DNA of 64,000 nucleotides from JADKIH01 sp964595205 (GTDB lineage Bacteria > Bacteroidota > Bacteroidia > AKYH767-A > 2013-40CM-41-45), in NCBI GenBank assembly GCA_964595205.1, contig CAZQOQ010000015.1:306729-370728 (forward strand), in the 5' to 3' direction. Below the pieces are notes generated by a model. That model saw only the letters and a program-made list of their open reading frames with translations. It ran no database searches and had not been told where the DNA came from. The translations under genes were made by a program, and so were the position numbers. This document shows, piece by piece, positions 1 to 8,504 of the stretch. Numbering within the stretch: position 1 is the stretch's first letter; each line of letters begins with the position of its first letter.

Positions 1-1
1 T

Positions 2-1105
2 GATGCAGTGATTTCATACAAGACATACTACCACACTTTTTTTACGCTTCTGTTTTTGCATTTTTTAATTACCGCGCTGTTCAGGTTTTTCCTCAGCACG
101 AATATCATCAACAAGATCCGGAAAAGGATCATTCGGTTCAATACGGTGATTATCGGCAGTAATACGAATGCCGTGCAGTTGCTGCACCAGATGGAAAAAG
201 AATTCCATGCAGAGGGAAATTCGTTCGTTGGATTTGTTCATGTGGATGGTAATAACGATCACCTGTTGTCACGGCACATGGCAAACCTTGGAGGCATTAA
301 AAACCTGCGGGAGATCATCACCACACACAATGTGGAAGAAGCGATCATTGCGCTGGAGTCGTCAGAGCATTTATCAATCGGCAAGGTCATCAATGAACTG
401 GAAGATTTGCCGGTGCTGATCAAGATTATTCCGGACATGTACGACATTCTATCGGGTTCGGTGAAGATGAATGCGATCTTCGGCGCTCCGCTCATCGAGA
501 TTTCGCCGAAACTGATGCCTGTGTGGCAGCGGTCCGTGAAGCGTTTGCTGGATATTTTCATTTCGATATTCGTGATGCTGCTGTTGTCGCCTTTGTATAT
601 TTTCGCATCGCTGGGTGTGAGATTTTCGTCGCGCGGACCATTATTGTACAGCCATGAGCGGATCGGGCTGCACGGACAACCGTTTCGCATCTATAAATTC
701 CGTTCGATGGTTGCCGATGCCGAAAAACATGGCCCGCAGTTGTCGAGCCAGCATGATCAGCGTGTGACAAAATTCGGGCGTTGGATGAGGAAGATTCGTC
801 TTGATGAAATCCCCCAGTTTTACAATGTGCTGAAAGGAGACATGTCGATTGTGGGTCCGCGCCCGGAGCGTCAGTATTTCATCGACCAGATCATGGAATA
901 TGCGCCTCACTACAGACATTTGCACAAGGTGCGGCCCGGCATTACATCATGGGGGCAGGTGAAATTCGGCTATGCGGAAAACGTAAAGCAGATGGTAGAG
1001 CGGTTGAAATACGATTTGATTTATATTGAAAACATGTCGCTGGCTCTCGACTTTAAAATTATGATCTATACCCTGATGATAATTTTAAAACGAAAAGGGA
1101 AGTAA
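2..1105 (+). CDS. Polyprenyl glycosylphosphotransferase (bacterial sugar transferase), 5' end outside window
   Basis: Initiates exopolysaccharide or lipid-linked glycan synthesis by moving a sugar-1-phosphate onto undecaprenyl phosphate at the inner membrane. The reading frame is open to the window edge. The first possible start (GTG at 8) would leave only one N-terminal membrane helix, while full-length family members have four or five and about 460 residues, so the gene is cut by the edge rather than broken. Seen: a Rossmann-like middle region, a membrane helix after KRLLDIF, then the catalytic signature YKFRSM, RLDEIPQ and GPRPER, and the C-terminal RPGITSWGQV. Which sugar is transferred cannot be told. 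It is followed by an A-rich tandem repeat that starts right after the stop codon. Confidence 0.9.
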   Translation, partial: DAVISYKTYYHTFFTLLFLHFLITALFRFFLSTNIINKIRKRIIRFNTVIIGSNTNAVQLLHQMEKEFHAEGNSFVGFVHVDGNNDHLLSRHMANLGGIKNLREIITTHNVEEAIIALESSEHLSIGKVINELEDLPVLIKIIPDMYDILSGSVKMNAIFGAPLIEISPKLMPVWQRSVKRLLDIFISIFVMLLLSPLYIFASLGVRFSSRGPLLYSHERIGLHGQPFRIYKFRSMVADAEKHGPQLSSQHDQRVTKFGRWMRKIRLDEIPQFYNVLKGDMSIVGPRPERQYFIDQIMEYAPHYRHLHKVRPGITSWGQVKFGYAENVKQMVERLKYDLIYIENMSLALDFKIMIYTLMIILKRKGK

Positions 1106-1157
1106 ACAAAAAAACAAAAAAACATAAAAAACATTCTTTAACACCAAACGCCAAACG
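1106..1157. repeat. A-rich and ACGCCAA tandem repeats between two genes
   Basis: The first part is a run of ACAAAAA/AAAAACAT-like units starting directly after the sugar transferase stop codon. The second part (1141-1157) holds about 2.4 copies of a 7-bp unit, ACGCCAA or ACACCAA, and ends at the start codon of the next gene. The same 7-bp unit recurs next to dnaB at 59308-59338, and the A-rich unit recurs at 45576-45622. Confidence 0.75.
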
Positions 1158-1158
1158 A

Positions 1159-2058
1159 ATGATGAAGATATCAGTCATAGGAGCCGGAACCATGGGAAAT
1201 GGGATCGCCCACGTTTTTGCACAGAATGGTTTTTCCGTTAACCTTATCGATGTATCGCAGGAGGCGTTGAAGCGTGGAATGGAAACGATTTCGAAAAATC
1301 TCGACAGGATGGTTGCGAAGGAAAAGATCACGGCCGCCGAGAAGGATCAGACGATGATGAATATTAAATCCTTTACAGTGATGGCTGATGGCGTTAGCGG
1401 TTCAGACCTCGTCATTGAGGCTGCTACGGAAAATACGGAACTTAAGTGTAAAATATTCCGTGATCTCGACCAGCTTTGCAATGCAGATACGATTCTTGCC
1501 ACCAATACATCCTCTATTTCGATAACGAAAATCGCAGCCCAGACCAGGCGGGCAGATAAGGTAATTGGAATGCATTTCATGAATCCGGTTCCGGTGATGA
1601 GGCTGGTTGAGGTGATCAGGGGATATTCGACATCGGACGAGGTTACGAAATTGATTTTGGATCTGTCCAGGAAGCTGGGCAAGATACCTGTGGAGGTAAA
1701 TGATTTTCCGGGATTCATCGCAAACAGGATTTTAATGCCGATGATCAACGAGGCGATTTATTCGCTTTACGAAGGCGTTGCCGGTGTGGAAGAGATTGAC
1801 ACGGTGATGAAATTGGGTATGGCTCACCCGATGGGCCCTTTGCAGCTTGCTGATTTCATAGGACTGGATGTATGTCTTTCGATATTGAGAGTCCTTTACG
1901 ATGGATTTGGAAATCCGAAATATGCACCCTGCCCGTTGCTTGTAAATATGGTTACAGCAGGAAATCTCGGGGTAAAATCCGGTGAAGGTTTTTACCAGTA
2001 TAAAAACGGGAATAAGGAATTGGTTGTTGCATCGAAGTTTATGGCGAGCGCTGTTTAA
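1159..2058 (+). CDS. hbd: 3-hydroxybutyryl-CoA dehydrogenase
   Basis: Oxidises (S)-3-hydroxyacyl-CoA to 3-oxoacyl-CoA, or the reverse, with NAD(P); it serves fatty acid, butanoate or phenylacetate metabolism in the cytoplasm. Seen: the N-terminal dinucleotide-binding loop VIGAGTMGNGIA, the TNTSS segment, the catalytic HFMNPVP motif with its histidine, and the C-terminal 3HCDH domain with NDFPGFIANRI and the final LGVKSGEGFYQY. Its 299 residues fit a stand-alone enzyme (usual 280-300). Two ATG codons are adjacent (1159 and 1162) and either may be used. The thioesterase follows after 22 nt, probably in one transcript. Confidence 0.93.
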   Translation: MMKISVIGAGTMGNGIAHVFAQNGFSVNLIDVSQEALKRGMETISKNLDRMVAKEKITAAEKDQTMMNIKSFTVMADGVSGSDLVIEAATENTELKCKIFRDLDQLCNADTILATNTSSISITKIAAQTRRADKVIGMHFMNPVPVMRLVEVIRGYSTSDEVTKLILDLSRKLGKIPVEVNDFPGFIANRILMPMINEAIYSLYEGVAGVEEIDTVMKLGMAHPMGPLQLADFIGLDVCLSILRVLYDGFGNPKYAPCPLLVNMVTAGNLGVKSGEGFYQYKNGNKELVVASKFMASAV

Positions 2059-2080
2059 CATTATCTTTTGAGAATCGATT

Positions 2081-2518
2081 ATGATTCACGATGAAAATTT
2101 CCGTCATTCCACCCGTGTTCAAATACGTTTCAACGACATGGACGCATTTGGTCATATCAACAATGCAACTTTTCTCACATATCTTGAAGAAGCGCGGATA
2201 AAATTTTTAGATGAAATCATTCGCTGGGACTATGAGAAATCGAAAAATGCAATCATCATGGCACGCGCTGAAATCGATTTCAGGGTGCCGGGACATTTTA
2301 AAGACGACGTGGAAATACTGACGCATTGTTCACACATCGGGACAAAGAGTTTCACTCTGGAGTATGAAGTTGTAAAGAATGATCCCGGAGGCAGAATCAC
2401 CCTGGCAACGGGAAAGACCGTTGTCGTGATGTTTAATTATGAGAAGAACGAGAGTATTCCGGTGCCTGATGACTGGAGGCGTGCTTTGAGCACAGGGATG
2501 AACGCCGGAAAGCAATAA
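2081..2518 (+). CDS. Acyl-CoA thioesterase, 4HBT hot-dog fold (YbgC/FadM type)
   Basis: Hydrolyses acyl-CoA thioesters. The motif DMDAFGHINNATFLTYLEEAR contains the catalytic aspartate and the glycine-histidine-hydrophobic-asparagine signature of the 4-hydroxybenzoyl-CoA thioesterase family. The length of 145 residues is normal for a single hot-dog domain that works as a dimer or tetramer. It sits 22 nt after the hydroxyacyl-CoA dehydrogenase gene, so a role in the same acyl-CoA metabolism is likely, but the chain length preferred cannot be read from sequence. It is convergent with miaE. Confidence 0.88.
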   Translation: MIHDENFRHSTRVQIRFNDMDAFGHINNATFLTYLEEARIKFLDEIIRWDYEKSKNAIIMARAEIDFRVPGHFKDDVEILTHCSHIGTKSFTLEYEVVKNDPGGRITLATGKTVVVMFNYEKNESIPVPDDWRRALSTGMNAGKQ

Positions 2519-2545
2519 TTGTAATTTCAGATCCGCCTCTGCAAA

Positions 2546-3127
2546 TTACCCATGGATCGTTTCTTTATTCCCGTATTTTTTGATGATGTCGTTTTCGTAT
2601 TCGAGGAACTCCTGCCATCGCTTATCTACATCAATACCGTTTGAATATTTTCTGGCCAGCCTGATGAACATAGTATAATGATTGGCCTCGCTTACCATGA
2701 GGTTACGATAGAAATCCCTCAGAGTCGCATCGCTGATGTTTTCGGAAAGGACCTTAAACCGTTCGCAGCTGCGGGCTTCCACAAGTGCGGAGAAGAGCAG
2801 CTTGTCGACTAAAACATAATGGCGTTGATGGCCTTTGCGAATGAAATTATTCAATTCGAAAACATATTCATCGCGTCTTTCGCGTCCCAATTCATATCCT
2901 CTTTCCCTGATTTTTTCAAAGACCTGTTGAAAGTGTTCGAGTTCTTCTTTGGCCAGGTCGAGCATCGATTCAACGAGGTCGGTGCATTCGGGGAAATGGA
3001 CAATCAGGTTAATGGCGTTGGTGGCCGCCTTTTGTTCACAATAGGCATGATCGGTAAGAATCTCCTGTATATTTTTTTCGACAATATTAACCCAGCGAGG
3101 GTCAGTAGGTAACTTTAATCCAAGCAT
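2546..3127 (-). CDS. miaE: tRNA-(ms2io6A)-hydroxylase MiaE
   Basis: A diiron, ferritin-like monooxygenase that hydroxylates the isopentenyl group of ms2i6A at tRNA position 37. Seen: an all-alpha protein with iron ligands in two E...ExxH arrangements, the first around AKEELEHFQQV and the second around MVSEANHYTMF, plus ARSCERF in between. I chose the ATG at 3127 (MLGLKL...) because family members begin about there; an in-frame ATG at 3193 would add 22 hydrophobic, low-complexity residues with no counterpart in the family. About 193 residues result, the usual size. The gene is divergent from the next one. Confidence 0.88.
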   Translation of the reverse strand: MLGLKLPTDPRWVNIVEKNIQEILTDHAYCEQKAATNAINLIVHFPECTDLVESMLDLAKEELEHFQQVFEKIRERGYELGRERRDEYVFELNNFIRKGHQRHYVLVDKLLFSALVEARSCERFKVLSENISDATLRDFYRNLMVSEANHYTMFIRLARKYSNGIDVDKRWQEFLEYENDIIKKYGNKETIHG

Positions 3128-3219
3128 ATATTTAAATAGGAAAAAGGGATGTACAAGATAATAATAAAATGTAAGAATGTAAATAATCTTCACATGATGG
3201 AAAGAAACATTTTGAATCG

Positions 3220-3227
3220 TACATTTG
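3220..3227 (+). promoter_or_regulatory. Candidate -7 promoter element TACATTTG
   Basis: Matches the Bacteroidota -7 consensus TAnnTTTG, ten bases before the ATG at 3238. No TTTG lies at the expected -33 position, so the call rests on one box and its location in the gap between divergent genes. Confidence 0.4.
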
Positions 3228-3237
3228 TATTACAGTT

Positions 3238-3714
3238 ATGGCACCCTTAGTATTTTATGGCGATAAACTTAGCATCAAGGTTACTCGCGAGTTCAGGCAA
3301 CTCGTGAATATCTCTATTGCGGCCGGGAAGTTCATATTAATTCATCCTCATTATGAATTGATTAAAGAAGCCATGCGTCTTGATATGTTTGCCGATGATA
3401 TGCTGGAAGATTTTGAGGTTCATAACTGGCAGTATGAAATCGGAGAGGTAATAACTTATGATTTCGAAGAATTACTCTTTTTCTATTCATTACTCGAGTT
3501 GAGCTGCAGGATCTTCCTTTGCAATATCGGTGATGATTTGAAAGCCATGGCCATAGAAAGCGGAGAAACCAATGCCGAAGAGTTCGTGAGAGTGAGGAGC
3601 TTTTACCTGCGTCAGGCACAGGAATTTCTTATCAGGATTCGTCAGTCGTTTAGCAACAATCCCGAGTTTATGGAACTCCAGGAAAAGATTGAGCAGTTGA
3701 ACGTTCTCGCATAG
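3238..3714 (+). CDS. Conserved-looking hypothetical protein, alpha-helical, 158 aa
   Basis: I do not recognise a family. The protein is acidic, has no signal peptide or membrane helix, and is predicted by eye to be mainly helical, with a C-terminal amphipathic stretch (ELQEKIEQLNVLA) that could form a coiled coil. The region around residues 70-100 (FEELLFFYSLLELSCRIFL) is strongly hydrophobic and probably forms a buried core helix. It begins with an ATG ten bases after a -7 promoter box and stands alone between miaE (divergent) and the GT51 gene (convergent), so context gives no clue to function. Confidence 0.75.
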   Translation: MAPLVFYGDKLSIKVTREFRQLVNISIAAGKFILIHPHYELIKEAMRLDMFADDMLEDFEVHNWQYEIGEVITYDFEELLFFYSLLELSCRIFLCNIGDDLKAMAIESGETNAEEFVRVRSFYLRQAQEFLIRIRQSFSNNPEFMELQEKIEQLNVLA

Positions 3715-3731
3715 AGAAAAAAATCACCTTT

Positions 3732-5675
3732 TTACCGGATGATGTCGTCGTTTTCCTCTTCAGGGATTGTATCGGAAGGCAGCACCATTTCCCTGGCAGG
3801 ACCCACGAGTGTAACATGAGGTTGTAAATTGTCGTGCTCTTCCTGTGTAATCAGACTCTTCTTTAGCATGAAATCGGACACGATGCGATAATAATCAGAG
3901 ATGTATGGTTTTAAATTTCCCAACGTATCGAAGCTGTACTTAAACCATTTCGGATGCGGCAGCAGGCTTGCCAGGAAGATGGATTCAGGCAGGTTTAAGT
4001 CAGAGGGTCGTTTTTTAAAATAAAAATCCGAAGCCTCACCTATCCCGTACACATCGGGTCCTAATTCAATGATGTTCATGTACACCTCAAGCATTCTGTC
4101 TTTTGAATATAGCCGGTTACTCTCGATGAGCCATACGAGCAGTGCCTCTTCGGCCTTGCGTGCCACTGTCTTCTTCCTGTTCAGGAAGACATTTTTAACC
4201 AGTTGCATGCTAATGGTGCTCCCTCCTCTGACGAACTTGCCGGCTTTGAAATTCGTGATGATGGATTTTCGAAAGGCGTCTTCGTTGAAGCCATTGTGAA
4301 AATAAAAGTTGCCATCTTCCGAAGTCATAACTGCATTTACAAAATACGGAGAGATATTGGCAAGGGGCGTGTAATAGACATTCGCCGGGCCCACAAAAAA
4401 CGATCTCACCAGGCGGTCACGCTCGAAAACAAAATGAACGAACTCATCATTCATTTTCATGAGATCAGAAGTGCCGTAATTCCTGATTCTGAATTTTTCT
4501 TTTTTCATCGACGACTGAAAAATAAGGCTGTCGGGTTCCGAGGTGTTGATTTTAAAGTTGAGTGAATACTGCAGTGTGCCGCTGGCTTTAATATCTCTCA
4601 CTTCATCGAACATTCCAGCAGGCAGCGATGAAAAAAAGTCGTTCGCATTCGTTGTGCCTGTTATAATTCGCAATGAAAATTCTTTTTGGTCAGCATTATC
4701 CTTCGAATACCGGAGGTATGGATTGATGACAATATTTGTGAGTGAAGCCTTCGAGCTGCTGTCGATTTCCATGAATGTGCTGCCTGCATTGAAGGCAATT
4801 TCGAAAGATGCACTCTTCACCCGGACCGTATCTTCAGAAATTTTCTTATGATATGCTCTGAGATTATTGATGCGGAAATCTCCCAATGCCTTTAGGTTTC
4901 CATGCGTCCATTTATAGCCATTCAAAGAGAGATGTATGGTATCGAATCCGAGAGTCAAGCCGGTGAGTTCCGCAAGGAGCGGAATGGCGGCAGTGCCCCC
5001 GGAAAGTGGAAATACATTTAACTGTAGTGAATGCCTCACCTGGGAAAATTTACCTTCCCATTCCCAGGTTGTTTTCTTTTTTACATCTTCGGCAAAACCT
5101 TTCAGTGAATTTTCATCCGAATGGAATTCGCTCATATAAATACTTCGTTCGAGTGTATCATTCCGGTATGTCAGATAAACATCATGAATATTAGCCCTTT
5201 GAGGCGCCAGGTTAAATGCTTTGTCAAGCACCCTGCGAAACATAACAGCATAGTTCGTTCCCTTTCCCGGCCTGATATTTCCGGCTGTGGATTTCGCTGA
5301 AATAAATCCCGAATAATTACAAACATTGTCGCGGCAGGAGATGGTGCAAAAAACGCGGGACGAAAAAATTTCATTTATTCTGACAGTGCCAACCAATAAG
5401 GGCCATAGGGAAATGGTTATGTTTACCGAGTCGGCCCTGATCAGAGTATCACCGGCCGACGGAAGCAGGATCAAATCTTTCATGGTCACGGTTGATATGC
5501 CTTTAAAAGAAGATTCTCCAATCGTAAGAACGGCACCTGTGCGTTGCTTTAATACCTGCGAAGTCTTCTTTATTCCCCAATGCAACAAAGGATTTCTGAC
5601 GATAAAGAAAAGTGCGAGTAAACTAAAGAAGACGATCAGCAGACGGGAAAGTACCTTTTTATGGACTGGCTTCAT
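3732..5675 (-). CDS. Monofunctional GT51 peptidoglycan transglycosylase with long AsmA-like N-terminal region
   Basis: Polymerises lipid II into glycan strands on the periplasmic face of the inner membrane. A membrane anchor lies at residues 8-27. Residues 30-440 resemble the AsmA/DUF748 kind of beta-rich repeat (LTIGESSFKGISTVTMKDL, then DSVNITISLWPLL). The GT51 domain begins near residue 445: EDGNFYFHNG with the presumed catalytic Glu453, GGSTISMQLVKN, RKAEEAL, and DRMLEVYMNIIELG. No transpeptidase domain follows. At 647 residues it is far longer than MtgA (about 240), the extra part being the N-terminal domain. It is alone on its strand and divergent from the sensor operon. Confidence 0.85.
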   Translation of the reverse strand: MKPVHKKVLSRLLIVFFSLLALFFIVRNPLLHWGIKKTSQVLKQRTGAVLTIGESSFKGISTVTMKDLILLPSAGDTLIRADSVNITISLWPLLVGTVRINEIFSSRVFCTISCRDNVCNYSGFISAKSTAGNIRPGKGTNYAVMFRRVLDKAFNLAPQRANIHDVYLTYRNDTLERSIYMSEFHSDENSLKGFAEDVKKKTTWEWEGKFSQVRHSLQLNVFPLSGGTAAIPLLAELTGLTLGFDTIHLSLNGYKWTHGNLKALGDFRINNLRAYHKKISEDTVRVKSASFEIAFNAGSTFMEIDSSSKASLTNIVINPYLRYSKDNADQKEFSLRIITGTTNANDFFSSLPAGMFDEVRDIKASGTLQYSLNFKINTSEPDSLIFQSSMKKEKFRIRNYGTSDLMKMNDEFVHFVFERDRLVRSFFVGPANVYYTPLANISPYFVNAVMTSEDGNFYFHNGFNEDAFRKSIITNFKAGKFVRGGSTISMQLVKNVFLNRKKTVARKAEEALLVWLIESNRLYSKDRMLEVYMNIIELGPDVYGIGEASDFYFKKRPSDLNLPESIFLASLLPHPKWFKYSFDTLGNLKPYISDYYRIVSDFMLKKSLITQEEHDNLQPHVTLVGPAREMVLPSDTIPEEENDDIIR

Positions 5676-5816
5676 GGGAAAATTTCAAGCCCAATTTGCT
5701 TAATCTTTCCTTACCTATCAAATTCTATTTCATACACATTGAATCGTTGATAATTATGATGATTCGGGCATTGGTTTAAAAACGAACTTATGTAATTTGC
5801 ATTACATTCCCATAAA

Positions 5817-7058
5817 ATGATATTAATTGTGAAGGGTAAAGGACTGATAATCTTTTTTTTGCTGGTGCTGATTGCAGGACTTGAAAAGAGCACATTGGCG
5901 CAGGAACATAAAATTCCCCTTAGCAAACCGGAGAACCTGGAGATCATGGAAAATATCCGAAGCAGGACAAATGACCTGGTAGGAAAAAACATGAACAGGT
6001 TTGCATACGAGAAACTGGTACGATATAACCATACGCTGGATTCTCTTTACAGGATTGAGAAGGGAGATTCATTGAAGCGAATTGAAGCAATTTATCTTGC
6101 AAAGACCGCAGCTTTAAGGTCGCAGCTCGATTCATTGAACAGGCAGATAAATGAAAATTCAGGCAGGAAAGCAGAACTCGATACAAGGTATTGGGGACTT
6201 GTGAAAAAGGCCGTATTGTCATTTGCCTTGTGGCTGATCATTATAATTATTTTGCTTCAGATCAGGAAGAGAAAACTGAAGCAGGCGAAGTCGCGGTTCG
6301 AGACCACTAAGATTCAATTGGAATCACTTGAAAAATCCGCTTCCTATTCCGATGTTCTGGTTGAGCATTTCAAAAATATCCGGGAGCCCATCAGTGGTTT
6401 GAGCAAGGAAGTATCCAAAGTCAATGATATAATTTCAGACAAGGATAAAAACCCGGTCGTCTCTCCGGAATGGGCTGAGACCGTAAAGAAATCAGAGCAG
6501 CTGAAAAAGTCTGTTCAACTTGAAGAGAATATTGTTGAGGATGTAATTGCACAGATTGAGGGACCCGGCGAAGAAAAAGTGAGCACTAACATCAACGATC
6601 TGTGTGAGCAGTATGTGGAAATTGCAAGACGAGGTTTCTGCACCGATGTAGAATTCAATTGTCAGATCACTAAAGATTTTGAAAAACGCCTTCCGGAACT
6701 GAAAATCAATCCTGCTGCCATTGGCTCTTTATTATTGAATATACTGACGAATGCATTGCAGTCGGTAAATGATCAAAACAGTAAGGGACAAAAAGGTTAT
6801 CAGCCCAAAGTTGCAATCAGTACGCGCATCCTGCCAAGATTTTTACAGATCAGGATCAGGGACAACGGGACAGGGATGAATGAGCAGATTCTCTCGCAAG
6901 CAACGAATGAATTTTTTTCCACAAGGCCATTAAGTGATGGCACCGGACTGGGATTATTTTTTGCCAATGGAATCATAAACGAAATGCATAAGGGCGAGAT
7001 TAAAATAGAAAGTGAACAGGGAGCCAGTACGGATGTATATATCAAATTCTTTATTTAA
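5817..7058 (+). CDS. Histidine-kinase-like membrane protein with HATPase domain, atypical DHp region
   Basis: Layout: signal peptide or first helix at 8-22, a periplasmic coiled coil of about 100 residues, a membrane helix at 131-149, a cytoplasmic coiled coil, a DHp-like segment (180-200) and a C-terminal HATPase_c domain. The N box (NILTNALQSV, from 308), G1 box (DNGTGM, 349) and G2 box (GTGLGL, 375) look intact, so ATP binding is likely. The DHp segment keeps the proline (Pro191), but the place of the phosphoacceptor, five residues before it, holds Lys186; the nearest histidine is His184. It could be a non-canonical kinase or an ATP-binding regulator. Its stop codon overlaps the next start (TAATG). 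Confidence 0.8.
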   Translation: MILIVKGKGLIIFFLLVLIAGLEKSTLAQEHKIPLSKPENLEIMENIRSRTNDLVGKNMNRFAYEKLVRYNHTLDSLYRIEKGDSLKRIEAIYLAKTAALRSQLDSLNRQINENSGRKAELDTRYWGLVKKAVLSFALWLIIIIILLQIRKRKLKQAKSRFETTKIQLESLEKSASYSDVLVEHFKNIREPISGLSKEVSKVNDIISDKDKNPVVSPEWAETVKKSEQLKKSVQLEENIVEDVIAQIEGPGEEKVSTNINDLCEQYVEIARRGFCTDVEFNCQITKDFEKRLPELKINPAAIGSLLLNILTNALQSVNDQNSKGQKGYQPKVAISTRILPRFLQIRIRDNGTGMNEQILSQATNEFFSTRPLSDGTGLGLFFANGIINEMHKGEIKIESEQGASTDVYIKFFI

Positions 7059-7843
7059 TGAAAGGAATACTTGCAACAGTCTTTTTCGGGTTCGTTTACT
7101 GCATCGCTTTTTCCCAGAGCAACGATGAGTTGATGTCCATTAACAGAAAGGCAAAGGTGATTTTTGTAAAGCCGGAAACGCTTGATAAATTACTGATCGA
7201 CCTTCGGAAATTTGAAGACCCCATCAATCACAGCCAGGATTCATTGATTCTTGATACGTATGATGCGATTGCTACGGGATATATGGCAAACAATCACTTC
7301 AAGAGAGCTTATGAAATTTATAACAAGCTGCTGACAAGAAAAGAAGAGATGCTTTCTGAAGACAGGATTGTTTCTATTAAGGCTGCAAATAATACCTATG
7401 AAAGCAGGCAACAGGTAGATGAAAAAAGGGTAATGGAATTGCAGGACAGCTTAAATACAATTACGAGCGACAACGAGAGCCTGTTAAGCGGTCGAGAGTC
7501 TTTTAAGAGAAATTTTTCTTTTCTATTGATTTTTCTAACCGCTATTTTTGCCGTAATGCTTGTTACCGCGGGCATACAGATGATGAACATACGATCTGCG
7601 CTTCAGAAAAACAGGGAAAGGATTAAAAGCATTCACAGGGTTTCACTAATAGGAAAATATGGTAATGGCTTAATGGTTTCGCTGACGTCTTCATTAATGA
7701 GAATAAGTGAACTGATTAAGGACCTTCAGCAGCAACTGAAAAAACATGATCAGGGAATTGCTTCAGTGAAACAGGCTAACCAGTCATTGACAGCGGCAGA
7801 CAAGTATTTAAAGGAAACAATGATTAAATCAGAATCAAAATAA
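7058..7843 (+). CDS. Membrane protein with helical periplasmic domain and cytoplasmic coiled coil, partner of the kinase-like protein
   Basis: Not a recognised family. Seen: a signal peptide (to about residue 19, IAFSQ), a helical TPR-like periplasmic segment (near residues 65-95, HFKRAYEIYNKLL), a coiled coil with ELQDSLNTI, a membrane helix at about 151-172, and a cytoplasmic helical tail ending in lysines. The arrangement mirrors that of the preceding gene but without the ATPase domain, as if a sensor had lost its kinase. The start codon shares a base with the upstream stop, so translation is probably coupled and the two proteins may form a complex. The next gene follows after two bases. 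Confidence 0.75.
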   Translation: MKGILATVFFGFVYCIAFSQSNDELMSINRKAKVIFVKPETLDKLLIDLRKFEDPINHSQDSLILDTYDAIATGYMANNHFKRAYEIYNKLLTRKEEMLSEDRIVSIKAANNTYESRQQVDEKRVMELQDSLNTITSDNESLLSGRESFKRNFSFLLIFLTAIFAVMLVTAGIQMMNIRSALQKNRERIKSIHRVSLIGKYGNGLMVSLTSSLMRISELIKDLQQQLKKHDQGIASVKQANQSLTAADKYLKETMIKSESK

Positions 7844-7845
7844 TT

Positions 7846-8484
7846 ATGAGGAAAATTTTAATATGTATGTTACTGACGACGGGTACATTGTTATTTGTTT
7901 CCGGAATTGAGACGAACTCACCCGGGGTGCAAACAGAATATCCGATTCATAAGTCAAAGAGATCATTCATAAAAAAAGCCGGGCGAAAGTACCTGAAGAA
8001 TCAACCGGGTCAGAGCAACATAGATCCGGTTTCAAACAAGGATGCAGAAAATTTAATGCGATCCGGGATTCAAAAGGATTCTTCGGGTGATTATAAGGGC
8101 GCGATCATGGATTTCAACAATGCATTGAAACTATATCAGAATAGTCCGGAGGCATCTTATTACATCGGGCTAATGAAATTCCAGATGGAAGATTATGCCA
8201 ATTCTGTTATCGATTTTGACAGGGCTATTTCCGGTGATTCGCAGAGTGTCGAATTGTTTTTTGTAAGAGGTAATGCTTATTACGAATTAAAGGAATTTAA
8301 AAATGCCATCGGAGATTACACCAGGGCGCTCGCTTTGAATCCGGAAGATAAGGACGTTTATTACAACCGTGCGCTTGCTAATTTTTATTCAGGCAATACT
8401 GATGCAGCCTGTAAGGACATGGAGATGGCGCTGAAGTACAGGGATACGGATGCGCCTGTGTTTTGGGGGGAAAGATGCAGGTAA
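7846..8484 (+). CDS. Secreted TPR-repeat protein
   Basis: It has an N-terminal hydrophobic signal (residues 5-21), a linker, then about four tetratricopeptide repeats from residue 65 to the end: DAENLMRSGIQKDSSGDYKG, then SPEASYYIGLMKFQMEDYAN, then VELFFVRGNAYYELKEFKN, then KDVYYNRALANFYSGNTDAA. TPR scaffolds bind peptides or partner proteins; here it is probably periplasmic and the third member of the sensor operon, lying two bases after the second gene. A cysteine in the last repeat and one at the C-terminus could form a disulfide. It converges on rocD. Confidence 0.85.
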   Translation: MRKILICMLLTTGTLLFVSGIETNSPGVQTEYPIHKSKRSFIKKAGRKYLKNQPGQSNIDPVSNKDAENLMRSGIQKDSSGDYKGAIMDFNNALKLYQNSPEASYYIGLMKFQMEDYANSVIDFDRAISGDSQSVELFFVRGNAYYELKEFKNAIGDYTRALALNPEDKDVYYNRALANFYSGNTDAACKDMEMALKYRDTDAPVFWGERCR

Positions 8485-8504
8485 AGTTGATTGCGGAATG
8501 AATT

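Noticed and set aside
1..1105. Sugar transferase as a truncated pseudogene
   Set aside because: The frame is open to the window edge, so the missing N-terminus lies outside the window.
4203..4565. Open frame of 120 codons opposite the GT51 gene
   Set aside because: It lies fully antisense to a gene with clear catalytic motifs, has no recognisable domain and no promoter; a shadow frame.
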